64,000 nt of DNA from assembly GCF_012044895.1 (NCBI RefSeq), contig NZ_CP050695.1:2200501-2264500 (forward strand). The letters are read 5' to 3'. This document shows positions 53,005 to 60,887 of this stretch, piece after piece. Within the stretch, counting starts at the first letter, position 1. Every line of letters starts with the position of its first letter. The notes under the pieces were generated by a model. That model did not search any database. It was not told where the DNA came from and saw only the letters and a list, made by a program, of their open reading frames with translations. The DNA is from Aquisalimonas sp. 2447. Its GTDB lineage: Bacteria > Pseudomonadota > Gammaproteobacteria > Nitrococcales > Aquisalimonadaceae. The translations under genes were made by a program, and so were the position numbers.

Positions 53005-53358
53005 TCAGTCCTCGATGTCGTCGTCTGCCGCGTCGTCGTCCTCCTCTTCCTCGAGGATGTCCTCCACCCAGGTCAACGCCGCCACCGAGGACGGGAAACC
53101 GATGGTGGTCATGCCCAGCAGGGCGACCTGGCGGATCTCGTCGCCGGTGAAGCCCTCATCCAGGGCACGACGGGCGTGGGAGTGAGTCGCCCCCTCGCTG
53201 CCCAGGGCGATGGCCATGGCCAGCTTCACCAGGCGTCGATCGCGTTCATCCAGCGGGCCAGCTTCGGAACATGCCCGGCCGAGACGTCCGTACGCCTCCC
53301 AGATCTCGGGATATTCTTCGGCGATTTCGCCTGCGCCGGAGGGAAGTTCTTCGGCCAT
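53005..53358 (-). CDS. carboxymuconolactone decarboxylase-family (AhpD-like fold) protein
   Basis: The 117-residue protein matches the CMD fold (WEAYGRLGRACSEAGPLDERDRRLVKLAMAIALGSE in part, then SHARRALDEGFTGDEIRQVALLG). It lacks the CxxC pair of AhpD (the place reads GATHSHARRAL), so it is probably not a peroxiredoxin reductase. The tail from about 100 on is almost only Glu, Asp and Ala. ATG 53358 is chosen because the frame further upstream is not conserved. Function unknown. Confidence 0.8.
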   Translation of the reverse strand: MAEELPSGAGEIAEEYPEIWEAYGRLGRACSEAGPLDERDRRLVKLAMAIALGSEGATHSHARRALDEGFTGDEIRQVALLGMTTIGFPSSVAALTWVEDILEEEEDDDAADDDIED

Positions 53359-53479
53359 CACTGTTGTCCTCGTCAAACGCTGCCGCCGGGGCGGTAAACT
53401 CGTACTGTAACGACAGATGCACCGGGACGGAGCATCCGTGTAAGGTATCGCCAACACAGTGTGAGCCAAGCGGACGACC

Positions 53480-54061
53480 ATGACCAGCACGGTTTCGGAA
53501 ACCTGTCAGTATCCCCATCAGGCCCTCTGGCCGGACACCGCGCAACGTCCCCTGCTGGGATTCGCTGCCTGGAGCGGCACCGGCAAGACGACCCTGCTGA
53601 AGGCGGTGATCCCACTGCTGCGCCAGGCCGGGATCCGTTTGGCACTGATCAAGCATGCCCATCACGAGTTCGATGTAGACACCCCGGGCAAGGACAGCCA
53701 TACCCTGCGCAAGGCCGGTGCCGACCAGGTGCTGATCACGTCGGGACGTCGATGGGCATTGATGCAGGAGCGCCCGCAGGGCCGTGACCCGCGTCTGGCG
53801 GAAGAGCTCGCCCGACTGGATCAAAGCAGTGTCGACCTGATTCTCATCGAAGGGTTCCGCCATGAGCGGTTCCCCAAGATTGAACTCATCCGGGATCCGG
53901 GTGGCGATCGACCACCCCTGTTTCTCCAGGACGACTCCATCGTCGCGGTTGCCGCGCCGGATCAACTACCACTGGAGTGTCCCCTGCCCCGGCTCCCTCT
54001 GGATGGCCCGGAGGCCGTCGCCCGCTTCATTCTCGACCGGATCGTGACTCCCGATGACTGA
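53480..54061 (+). CDS. mobB: molybdopterin-guanine dinucleotide biosynthesis protein MobB
   Basis: MobB is a GTP-binding partner of MobA in attaching GMP to the molybdenum cofactor, needed by nitrate reductase and similar enzymes. The 193-residue protein has Walker A AWSGTGKTT (30-38) and the LIKHAHHEFDVDTPGKDSH block and the ILIEGFRHE motif typical of the family. It overlaps the next gene, a Crp/Fnr regulator, by 8 nt, so molybdoenzymes and anaerobic control are linked. Confidence 0.93.
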   Translation: MTSTVSETCQYPHQALWPDTAQRPLLGFAAWSGTGKTTLLKAVIPLLRQAGIRLALIKHAHHEFDVDTPGKDSHTLRKAGADQVLITSGRRWALMQERPQGRDPRLAEELARLDQSSVDLILIEGFRHERFPKIELIRDPGGDRPPLFLQDDSIVAVAAPDQLPLECPLPRLPLDGPEAVARFILDRIVTPDD

Positions 54062-54734
54062 CCAGGATCCTCGAGCAACGCTCAAGAACAACGCGCTTTT
54101 CAGTTCCCTGGAGGAATCGGTGCGGGACAATCTCGCCGAACGCTCCCGCAGGATTACGCTCCGCGCCGGCGAGATCCTTTTCCATGCCGGTGACACCGCC
54201 GAGCAGTTCTTCGTGGTGGAGTCCGGCCTGATCAAGCTTTCGCGGAGCAACCCGGACGGCCAGGAGAAGGTCATCCACCTGGTGCGAGCGGGGGAGTCCT
54301 TCGCCGAGGCAGTCATGTTCATGGATGCCAAGCGCTTCCCGGTCACGGCAGAGGCCCTGGAGGCGAGTCGCCTGGTGGGCATACCCAGCGACGACTATCG
54401 CAGCGTACTCAAGGACAGCCCGGAGACGTGCATGCGACTGTTGGCCGATCTGAGTATGCGGCTGCGCAACCGGCTTGACGACATCGATCAGCTGACGCTG
54501 CAGCAATCCCGGCCCCGGGTGGTCCGTTACCTTCTGGTGCAGGGCTCCGGCCAGCTACAGGCCGGCGAAGAGGTTCAGCTGCCGGCACCCAAACATGTGG
54601 TGGCCTCACGCCTGTCCATGACACCGGAGACCCTTTCACGAATACTTCACGAGTTGAGCGCCAGCGGCCTGATCGGCGTCGAGCGACGCCGTGTCACCCT
54701 CATTGACCCGGAGGGGCTACGCGCGCTGACATGA
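54054..54734 (+). CDS. Crp/Fnr-family regulator without an iron-sulfur site (Dnr-like)
   Basis: The 226-residue protein has a cyclic-nucleotide-binding-type barrel (about 15-130) and a winged helix with the ETLSRIL recognition helix, which keeps the E..SR signature of FNR. No N-terminal cysteine cluster is present. This is the pattern of Dnr/NnrR-type regulators, which sense NO or another signal by haem, but the signal cannot be read here. It overlaps mobB and is followed, after 119 nt, by fnr. Confidence 0.85.
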   Translation: MTDQDPRATLKNNALFSSLEESVRDNLAERSRRITLRAGEILFHAGDTAEQFFVVESGLIKLSRSNPDGQEKVIHLVRAGESFAEAVMFMDAKRFPVTAEALEASRLVGIPSDDYRSVLKDSPETCMRLLADLSMRLRNRLDDIDQLTLQQSRPRVVRYLLVQGSGQLQAGEEVQLPAPKHVVASRLSMTPETLSRILHELSASGLIGVERRRVTLIDPEGLRALT

Positions 54735-54782
54735 TCCATGGCAATGCACCACTCTGGAACACTCGGGTCACTACCGCGTGAC

Positions 54783-54791
54783 TGCTATACT
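54783..54791 (+). promoter_or_regulatory. extended -10 promoter of fnr
   Basis: TGCTATACT has a TGn extension and a TATACT -10 in the spacer before fnr; no good -35 is seen. The untranslated leader would be about 55 nt. Confidence 0.5.
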
Positions 54792-54853
54792 CTCGACCGG
54801 AGTCCTACCCCAACAGTAATAAAATTGTCCGGGGCGGCAAGGAGCAACGCGAG

Positions 54854-55642
54854 ATGGCTCAACAAAAAGCGAACGCGGTTCACCTGCGGCAAATTCGCGA
54901 AGCGTGTCGAACCTGCAGCCTCAGCGACCTGTGTCTGCCGGTGGCCCTGGACAGTCCGGACGTGGACGCTCTGGACAACATCGTCCAGCGACGCCGTCCG
55001 CTCTCCCGGGGTGACGTGCTCTATCGTGCCGGTGGCGACTTTGAAGCACTATACGCCGTGCGCACCGGTGCGCTGAAAAGCATGTCAGTGTCCGAAGACG
55101 GCGAGGAGCAGATCACTGCCTTCCATCTGCCCGGAGAACTGCTGGGCCTGGATGCCATCAGTTTCGGCACCCATCCGTCCACGGCCTGCGCCCTGGAAAC
55201 CACAAGCATCTGCGAGATCCCCTTCCAGGCACTCGAGAGCCTGTCCGAGGACATCCCGGGCCTGCAGCGCCAGCTCCTGCGCATCATGAGCAAGGAGATT
55301 TTCAGCGAACAGGAAATGCTGCACGCCCTCGCTCGACGCACCGCGGAGCAGCGGCTGGCAATCCTGCTGATCAGCCTCTCCGATCGCTTCTCCCAGCGTG
55401 GGCTTTCGGCAACGCGTTTCCGCCTGCCAATGTCCCGTCATGAGCTCAGCAACTACCTCGGCCTGGCCCCCGAGACCATGAGCCGTCTGTTTCGCCGCTT
55501 CGCCGACAACGGCTGGATCACTGCCGCGGGCAAGGAGATCACCCTGGAGGACCCCCAGGGACTGCGCGCGATGACCACCGGCGGCACTGCCACCATGCAG
55601 CGCGAGGTCGGCCGTGCCGGTGACCCCGGTCGGCTGAACTGA
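54854..55642 (+). CDS. fnr: oxygen-sensing regulator FNR (ANR)
   Basis: FNR senses oxygen through a [4Fe-4S] cluster and turns on anaerobic genes. The 262-residue protein has the N-terminal cysteines Cys18, Cys21 and Cys27 and the internal Cys112, spaced as in E. coli FNR. The recognition helix PETMSRLFRRF holds the E..SR signature that reads TTGAT-N4-ATCAA. The first such box downstream lies just after its own stop, before ubiU. Confidence 0.95.
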   Translation: MAQQKANAVHLRQIREACRTCSLSDLCLPVALDSPDVDALDNIVQRRRPLSRGDVLYRAGGDFEALYAVRTGALKSMSVSEDGEEQITAFHLPGELLGLDAISFGTHPSTACALETTSICEIPFQALESLSEDIPGLQRQLLRIMSKEIFSEQEMLHALARRTAEQRLAILLISLSDRFSQRGLSATRFRLPMSRHELSNYLGLAPETMSRLFRRFADNGWITAAGKEITLEDPQGLRAMTTGGTATMQREVGRAGDPGRLN

Positions 55643-55647
55643 GCGCG

Positions 55648-55661
55648 TTGATCTGCATCAA
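55648..55661 (+). promoter_or_regulatory. perfect FNR box upstream of ubiU
   Basis: TTGAT-CTGC-ATCAA matches the FNR/ANR consensus exactly. Its centre is about 66 nt before the ubiU ATG, a fitting place for a class II promoter, so oxygen lack should switch on ubiU-ubiV. Confidence 0.85.
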
Positions 55662-55720
55662 GGCGCACGACCAGTCCGCTGCGCATCCTGCTCCCGCATC
55701 GTGTTGAGGGGGAGCACAAC

Positions 55721-56719
55721 ATGGAACTCGTCTGTCCGGCCGGCAACCCTGCCGCCCTGCGTGCGGCCATCGATAGCGGCGCCGACGCCGTCTACACCGG
55801 CCTCCAGGACGCCACCAACGCGCGCCATTTCCCGGGCCTGAACTTCAGCCCCCGGCAACTGGAGCGCGGCGTCCGCGACGCGCGGCAACGCGGAGTGCGG
55901 GTGTTCATGGCCATCAACACCTTTCCGCAGCCAGCCGGCTGGCGGCAGTGGACGGCAGCCGTGGACCGTGCCGCCGATCTCGACGTCGACGCGGTGATCC
56001 TGGCCGATACCGGCCTGCTGGATTACGCTGCCAGCCACCACCCCGGACTCCCTCGCCACCTCTCCGTCCAGGCCTCGGCGACGAGCCTGGAAGCGTTGCG
56101 CTTCTACCACGAATGTTTCGGCATCCGCCGCGCCGTTCTGCCGCGGGTGCTGTCCCTGGCACAGGTCCAGCAAATGGCGGCCGATTCACCGGTGGAACTG
56201 GAGGTGTTCGGCTTCGGCTCGCTGTGCATCATGGCAGAGGGGCGCTGTCTGCTGTCGTCCTATGCCACCGGCGAGTCCCCCAACTCCGCCGGCGCCTGTT
56301 CCCCGGCCGCCCACGTGCGCTGGGACGAGACCGCCGACGGCGTCCTCAGCTCGCGACTCAACGGTGTGCTCATCGACCGCTTCATGCCCGGTGAAAAGGC
56401 GGGCTACCCCACCCTGTGCAAGGGGCGCTTCAACGTCGAGGGGCAGACCCGGCACGCCCTGGAAGAACCCACCAGCCTCAACACCCTGGACCTTCTGCCG
56501 CAACTGCGTGCCGCCGGCGTCACCGCCATCAAACTGGAAGGCCGCCAGCGCAGCCCGGGGTACATCCGGCAGGTGGCCGCAGTGTGGCGGCGGGAGATCG
56601 ATCGCTGCCTTGCCGGTGACCCAGGGGCGGGCCAGACCACCGACGGACAGCGGACCCTGACCGACCTCTCCGAAGGCAGCCAGACCACTCTCGGCGCCTA
56701 TCACCGCCCCTGGCAGTAA
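55721..56719 (+). CDS. ubiU: oxygen-independent ubiquinone hydroxylation protein UbiU
   Basis: UbiU, with UbiV, carries out hydroxylation of the ubiquinone ring without oxygen. The 332-residue U32-peptidase-family protein has the four [4Fe-4S] cysteines Cys169, Cys176, Cys193 and Cys233, nearly the same positions as in E. coli UbiU (169, 176, 193, 232), and starts MELVCPAGNPAALRAAID. It is 78 nt after fnr, with an FNR box between, and 11 nt before ubiV. Confidence 0.95.
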   Translation: MELVCPAGNPAALRAAIDSGADAVYTGLQDATNARHFPGLNFSPRQLERGVRDARQRGVRVFMAINTFPQPAGWRQWTAAVDRAADLDVDAVILADTGLLDYAASHHPGLPRHLSVQASATSLEALRFYHECFGIRRAVLPRVLSLAQVQQMAADSPVELEVFGFGSLCIMAEGRCLLSSYATGESPNSAGACSPAAHVRWDETADGVLSSRLNGVLIDRFMPGEKAGYPTLCKGRFNVEGQTRHALEEPTSLNTLDLLPQLRAAGVTAIKLEGRQRSPGYIRQVAAVWRREIDRCLAGDPGAGQTTDGQRTLTDLSEGSQTTLGAYHRPWQ

Positions 56720-56730
56720 GGAGCCCCGCC

Positions 56731-57636
56731 ATGCAACCGCGCATCACCCTGGGACCGTGTCAGTACTTCTGGCCACGCGAGAGTGCCGAAGCATTCTACG
56801 CGGACATCGCCGACAGCCCCGTGGACGTGGTGTACCTGGGCGAGAGCGTCTGCCCGAAACGCCGCGAGCTCCGCCCTGACGACTGGATCGCCCTGGGCCG
56901 CGAGCTTGCGATCGCCGGCAAGGAGGTGGTGCTGTCCACGCTGACGTTGATCGAGGCGCGCTCGGAGATCGGCGTGGTACGCCGTGTCTGTGACAATGGG
57001 GAGTTCCTGGTGGAGGCCAACGACATGGCCGCGGTGCAGATCCTGCGCGAGCGCCGCCTGCCCTTCGTTGGTGGCCCGTTCCTGAACATCTACAACAGCC
57101 ACACCCTGGCCCATCTCCAGCGTCAGGGCATGCAACGTTGGGTCATGCCGCTGGAGATGCAGGGACAGACCCTGACGGCCCTGCTGGACCACGCCGGACC
57201 GCAGCGACCGCAAACCGAGGTTTTTGCCTACGGCCGCATGCCCCTGGCCTGGTCCGCCCGCTGCTTCACCGCCCGCCATCACGACCTGCCCAAGGATCAG
57301 TGCGGCCTGCGCTGCATCGACGACCCGGACGGCCGCGCCATGCATACCCGCGAGGGCGAACGGTTTCTGACCATCAACGGCATTCAGACCCAGTCCGGCC
57401 GGGTTCTCAATCTCCTCCCCGCATGGCAGGAGCTGGCCGAGGCCGGTGCGGACCTGCTGCGAATCAGTCCCCGCCTGACGGGGACGCACGAACGCATCAA
57501 TCGCCTGCATGCGGCGATCGGCAACCGCGCAACACCGGAACCCGACGGCGATAACGACGAGGACTGCATCGGTTACTGGTACGGCGAAGCCGGCATGGCG
57601 GCGCCGGGACAGCTCATGCGTGATAGCCCGAGCTGA
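56731..57636 (+). CDS. ubiV: oxygen-independent ubiquinone hydroxylation protein UbiV
   Basis: UbiV is the partner of UbiU. The 301-residue protein starts with ITLGPCQYFWPRE and has the expected four cluster cysteines Cys41, Cys178, Cys191 and Cys195. It follows ubiU by 11 nt in one operon. Its last 23 nt overlap the convergent ubiT. Confidence 0.94.
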   Translation: MQPRITLGPCQYFWPRESAEAFYADIADSPVDVVYLGESVCPKRRELRPDDWIALGRELAIAGKEVVLSTLTLIEARSEIGVVRRVCDNGEFLVEANDMAAVQILRERRLPFVGGPFLNIYNSHTLAHLQRQGMQRWVMPLEMQGQTLTALLDHAGPQRPQTEVFAYGRMPLAWSARCFTARHHDLPKDQCGLRCIDDPDGRAMHTREGERFLTINGIQTQSGRVLNLLPAWQELAEAGADLLRISPRLTGTHERINRLHAAIGNRATPEPDGDNDEDCIGYWYGEAGMAAPGQLMRDSPS

Positions 57637-58108
57637 TGCCGGCGTTGGTGTCGTCGATAATACTCGCCGCCGCGCGGTCCAGGACCCGTTGAACGGGGCC
57701 GGGCAAGGCGGCGGGATCGATGGCATCCAGGAGATTCTTCACCTCCAGGCCCAGCGCAGTGTCCCCTTCCAGGCGCAACCGGCGCTGAAAGAACAACGTA
57801 TCCGGATCCGTGCGCTGCGCCAGCACCAGCACCAGGTCCTCCAGTGCGGCACGCACGATCACCCGCGGCTCGTCCCCGGATGAGGCCGGGCACACCCGGG
57901 CGCCTGCCAAGGTAAAGCGCAATTCAACCTCAGGATCGCTCATCCGGACCACCAGGGCGCCCCCGGTCAGGCCCTCCAGGGCACCGTCCGCCAACGGGTC
58001 CGCCAGCAGGTGACTGGTTACCCGGGCAATGACAACTTCCAGGGGCGCCGACGGCAGATAGCGCAACGGCGCCAGCAGACGTGACGGTCGCGGCATGGGT
58101 AACTGCAT
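57614..58108 (-). CDS. ubiT: SCP2-domain ubiquinone accessory protein UbiT
   Basis: UbiT (YhbT) is the third protein of the oxygen-independent ubiquinone pathway, with an SCP2 lipid-binding fold. The 164-residue protein has PLEVVIARVTSHLLADPLADG, RFTLAGARVCPASSGDEPRV and the HRQDPDTLFFQRRL-like block, here AQRTDPDTLFFQRRLRLEGD. Start MQLPMPRPSR follows GAGGAGAGA. It converges on ubiV. Confidence 0.9.
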   Translation of the reverse strand: MQLPMPRPSRLLAPLRYLPSAPLEVVIARVTSHLLADPLADGALEGLTGGALVVRMSDPEVELRFTLAGARVCPASSGDEPRVIVRAALEDLVLVLAQRTDPDTLFFQRRLRLEGDTALGLEVKNLLDAIDPAALPGPVQRVLDRAAASIIDDTNAGISSGYHA

Positions 58109-58168
58109 GGGGTCTCTCTCCTCGCTGAGTGCTTTACCCGACGGTACCGAACCCCGTGACCGCGCGAC

Positions 58169-58182
58169 TTGTCCTGAATCAA
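58169..58182 (-). promoter_or_regulatory. FNR-like box upstream of ubiT
   Basis: Read on the minus strand this is TTGAT-TCAG-GACAA, eight of ten matches to the FNR consensus. Its centre is about 67 nt before the ubiT start, the same distance as for ubiU, which argues that it is real. Confidence 0.6.
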
Positions 58183-58263
58183 GCGGCACACCGAACCATC
58201 CCCCGGTTCCTGTATGCCGCCGGAGCCGGTACGCTTGGCGTCAGTCACGCCGCGGAGGTGAAC

Positions 58264-58683
58264 GTGGATCTGGACCCCTGGAGCATCTGGCTTCTAATCT
58301 CACTGGTTCTGCTGGCCATCGAGATCATGCTCATGGGCGCCGCCGGTGGGTTGCTGCTGGCCTGGAGCCTCATGGCCTTTGCCGCCATGCTGGCGGCGCT
58401 GGGCGGCGCCGGCCTGACCATGCAGCTGGTCACCGCCGGGGTCGTCGGCCTGGTGGCCATGCCGGCGATGATCTGGATGTTCCGTCGCACCACCGAGGGC
58501 GTGGCGGGAGCCACCACCGTGAAGGCGCGAATCACCCGCCGTCACGGCAAGCTCGGCGTGGTGGTCCGGGGCGACTTCTTCGCCGCGGAGCACGCGGACG
58601 GGCGCGAGCTCCATGAAGGAGAAGAAGTCATTGTCCAGGACTACAAGGGGCTCACCGCCCTGGTCCGTCATGCGGAGCCGTAA
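58264..58683 (+). CDS. NfeD-family membrane protein
   Basis: The 139-residue protein has a short N-terminal stretch, about three hydrophobic segments (roughly 7-80) and a C-terminal OB-fold-like domain (TTVKARITRRHGKLGVVVRGD). This is the short NfeD form. GTG 58264 is chosen because GGAGG lies 5 nt before it; the longer upstream frame has no such site. NfeD proteins usually pair with stomatin-like proteins, but none is next to it here. Confidence 0.8.
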   Translation: MDLDPWSIWLLISLVLLAIEIMLMGAAGGLLLAWSLMAFAAMLAALGGAGLTMQLVTAGVVGLVAMPAMIWMFRRTTEGVAGATTVKARITRRHGKLGVVVRGDFFAAEHADGRELHEGEEVIVQDYKGLTALVRHAEP

Positions 58684-60055
58684 TCCGTTCCGCCTGCGCC
58701 CGGGCTCCATGGCACTGCTGTTACTCATCGCCGCCGCCCTCCTCGCCGTCGCCTGGTGGGCCCCCACAGCCCACGATTTTGCCAGGGTGGCCACCGGCTT
58801 CGGTGCCAAGCAGATGTGCTCCGGGGTGTTCGTCTCCGGGCGAGAGCCCGAGCAGGTGCGATCCTCGGACATGGCCGACCTGCCCGCCATCGTGAGCACC
58901 TCGGTGGACCGGAACGCCGGCAGCGCCACGGCACGGATCGGCCCGGTCCATCGGGAGGCGCGTCACCGGGACGGGCTGGGCTGCAGCCTGGTATTCAATG
59001 GGGAGAATACCGCGGCACTACCGACTCCGCCTGCGCGGGAGGAGGAATCGCCGGAACCACTTGCCGAGGCCAATGCCGACGACCCGCGTCGCCTCGCCCT
59101 CGCGCCGCTGGTGGCCGCCGCCTTCGGCGAACCGGATGCCGACATGCGGCGCGGCACCCGGGCGGTGATCATCCTTCATCGTGGCGAACTGGTGGCCGAA
59201 GAGTACGCCCCCGGCTTCGACGCCGACACGCCACTCCCCGGCTGGTCCATGGCCAAGAGCGTGGTGCACGCCCTCACCGGGATCCTGCTGGCCGAAGACA
59301 CCGTGGCGCTGGACGACGGCATTCCGGGCTGGGACGAGGCCGACGACCAGCGCCGTGACATCACCCTGCGTCACCTGTTGCAGATGACGCCGGGCCTGGC
59401 CTTCGACGAGGATTACACATCGCCGCTGGGCGATCCCATCCGCATGCTCTTCGGCGAGCCCAGCGCCCCCGGATTCGTTCGCGACAAACCCATGACCCAT
59501 GCCCCCGGCCACGGATGGGAGTACACCAGCGGCACCACCAACCTGCTGGTCTGGGTACTCCGCGAGGCGGTCGCCGATGAGGGGCGCTGGGCCACCTTCC
59601 CCCGGGATGCCTTATTCAGGCCCATGGGCATGCGCAGCGCCGTCATGGAGACGGATGCGAAAGGCAATTTCGTCGGTTCGTCATTCATGTACGCTACAGC
59701 GCGGGACTGGGCGCGCTTCGGCCAGCTGTACCTGCAGGACGGCCAGTGGGAGGGCACGCGCCTGCTTCCGGAAGGCTGGGTGGACTTCGCCCGCCAGCCC
59801 GCGCCGCATGCCCCCGAGGGCAGTTACGGTGCGCACTTCTGGCTCAACCGGGGTGATCCGGACAATGGCGACCGTCCCTGGCCGGCGCTGCCCGAAGACA
59901 CCTATGCCGCATCCGGCTACCAGGGGCAGGAGGTGGTGATCGTGCCGTCGGCGGACCTGGTGGTGGTCCGGCTCGGCCTCTCCCGGCCCCGCGAGGCCTG
60001 GGACCGGGAGTGGTTCGTGGCAGGCGCCCTGGAGGTGCTGGACCGGGTCGACTGA
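58670..60055 (+). CDS. serine beta-lactamase-fold protein (EstB-like)
   Basis: The 461-residue protein has an N-terminal membrane anchor (about 14-31 from ATG 58670), then the beta-lactamase-related domain (class C/penicillin-binding type) with SxxK Ser193-Met-Ala-Lys196 and Tyr285 in EYTSGT, and SGYQGQ in place of the KTG. Such proteins are mostly esterases or peptidases, so antibiotic hydrolysis should not be assumed. ATG 58670 overlaps the NfeD gene; ATG 58709 is another option. Confidence 0.85.
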   Translation: MRSRNPFRLRPGSMALLLLIAAALLAVAWWAPTAHDFARVATGFGAKQMCSGVFVSGREPEQVRSSDMADLPAIVSTSVDRNAGSATARIGPVHREARHRDGLGCSLVFNGENTAALPTPPAREEESPEPLAEANADDPRRLALAPLVAAAFGEPDADMRRGTRAVIILHRGELVAEEYAPGFDADTPLPGWSMAKSVVHALTGILLAEDTVALDDGIPGWDEADDQRRDITLRHLLQMTPGLAFDEDYTSPLGDPIRMLFGEPSAPGFVRDKPMTHAPGHGWEYTSGTTNLLVWVLREAVADEGRWATFPRDALFRPMGMRSAVMETDAKGNFVGSSFMYATARDWARFGQLYLQDGQWEGTRLLPEGWVDFARQPAPHAPEGSYGAHFWLNRGDPDNGDRPWPALPEDTYAASGYQGQEVVIVPSADLVVVRLGLSRPREAWDREWFVAGALEVLDRVD

Positions 60056-60086
60056 CCTGTTCCGGAGCAGGCGCCCGCAACCGACC

Positions 60087-60887
60087 TCAGTCGACGGAAA
60101 GGCCGATCAGGGAATCCAGGAACTCGTTGGGCCGTTCCATGGGCACCATATGACCACAGCCGGGCAGCGTCACCCCCGATGTGGCGGCCCCGGTCATGGC
60201 GCCGCGCAGTTTCGCCGCCGCTCTGGGCGGCGTCATCATGTCGGCACTGCCGAGAATGAAGTGCACCGGGCAGCGGATCTCCGCCGCACGCTCCATCCCG
60301 GCCTGATAGGCGTTACAGGCACTGAGGTCGGTGAACAACACGCCGGGGGCGGCCTGCTCCAACAGCCGCTCGCCCTGGCCGTAGAGCCACAACCCGGGCG
60401 CCTGGTTGCCGCCCAGATGCGACCGGGGACTCAGACTCCAGTTCATGATCATTTCCACGGCGCTGCGGTCATCGGTCCGGGCCGCCTCCAGCAGCGGCTC
60501 TGCCACCGGCATGGGAAAGCCGGAGCCGGTGAGCACCAGGGCATCGATGCTCCGTGGATGCCGCGCGGCCAGATCCAGCGCCGCCAGGGAACCCATGCTG
60601 TGCCCGACCACGCGCGCTGACCCCACGCCGAGGCTGTCCAGCAGCGCCGCCAGCCAGTCCGCCTGCCCCTCGATGGAATCAATGGCCTCACCACCCGAGC
60701 GACCGTGCCCGGGGAGGTCCACCGCCAGGGCGTTCTGCCCGTGAAAGGCAAAGTACCGGCTCTGCAGAATCCACACGGAGTGATCCATGCCGGCACCGTG
60801 GACGAACAGCCAGGTGCTCCGATCCGGGTCGACGGGATGGGTTCCGGTATAGACGTAGGCGGTTTCACCATGCACGCGGGTTTCCAT
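60087..60887 (-). CDS. alpha/beta hydrolase
   Basis: This 266-residue hydrolase has the oxyanion region LFVHGAGMDHSVW, the nucleophile elbow GHSMG with Ser97, a late Asp in ILGSADMMTPP and a His in LPGCGHMVP. The substrate is not clear. It shares one base with the stop of metY (TGATG), so they are coupled, but a role in methionine metabolism is not implied by the sequence. Confidence 0.82.
   Translation of the reverse strand: METRVHGETAYVYTGTHPVDPDRSTWLFVHGAGMDHSVWILQSRYFAFHGQNALAVDLPGHGRSGGEAIDSIEGQADWLAALLDSLGVGSARVVGHSMGSLAALDLAARHPRSIDALVLTGSGFPMPVAEPLLEAARTDDRSAVEMIMNWSLSPRSHLGGNQAPGLWLYGQGERLLEQAAPGVLFTDLSACNAYQAGMERAAEIRCPVHFILGSADMMTPPRAAAKLRGAMTGAATSGVTLPGCGHMVPMERPNEFLDSLIGLSVD

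Noticed and set aside
58670-60055. An antibiotic-resistance beta-lactamase
   Set aside because: Only the fold motifs (SMAK, YTS) match; the KTG is replaced and most such anchored proteins are esterases or peptidases.
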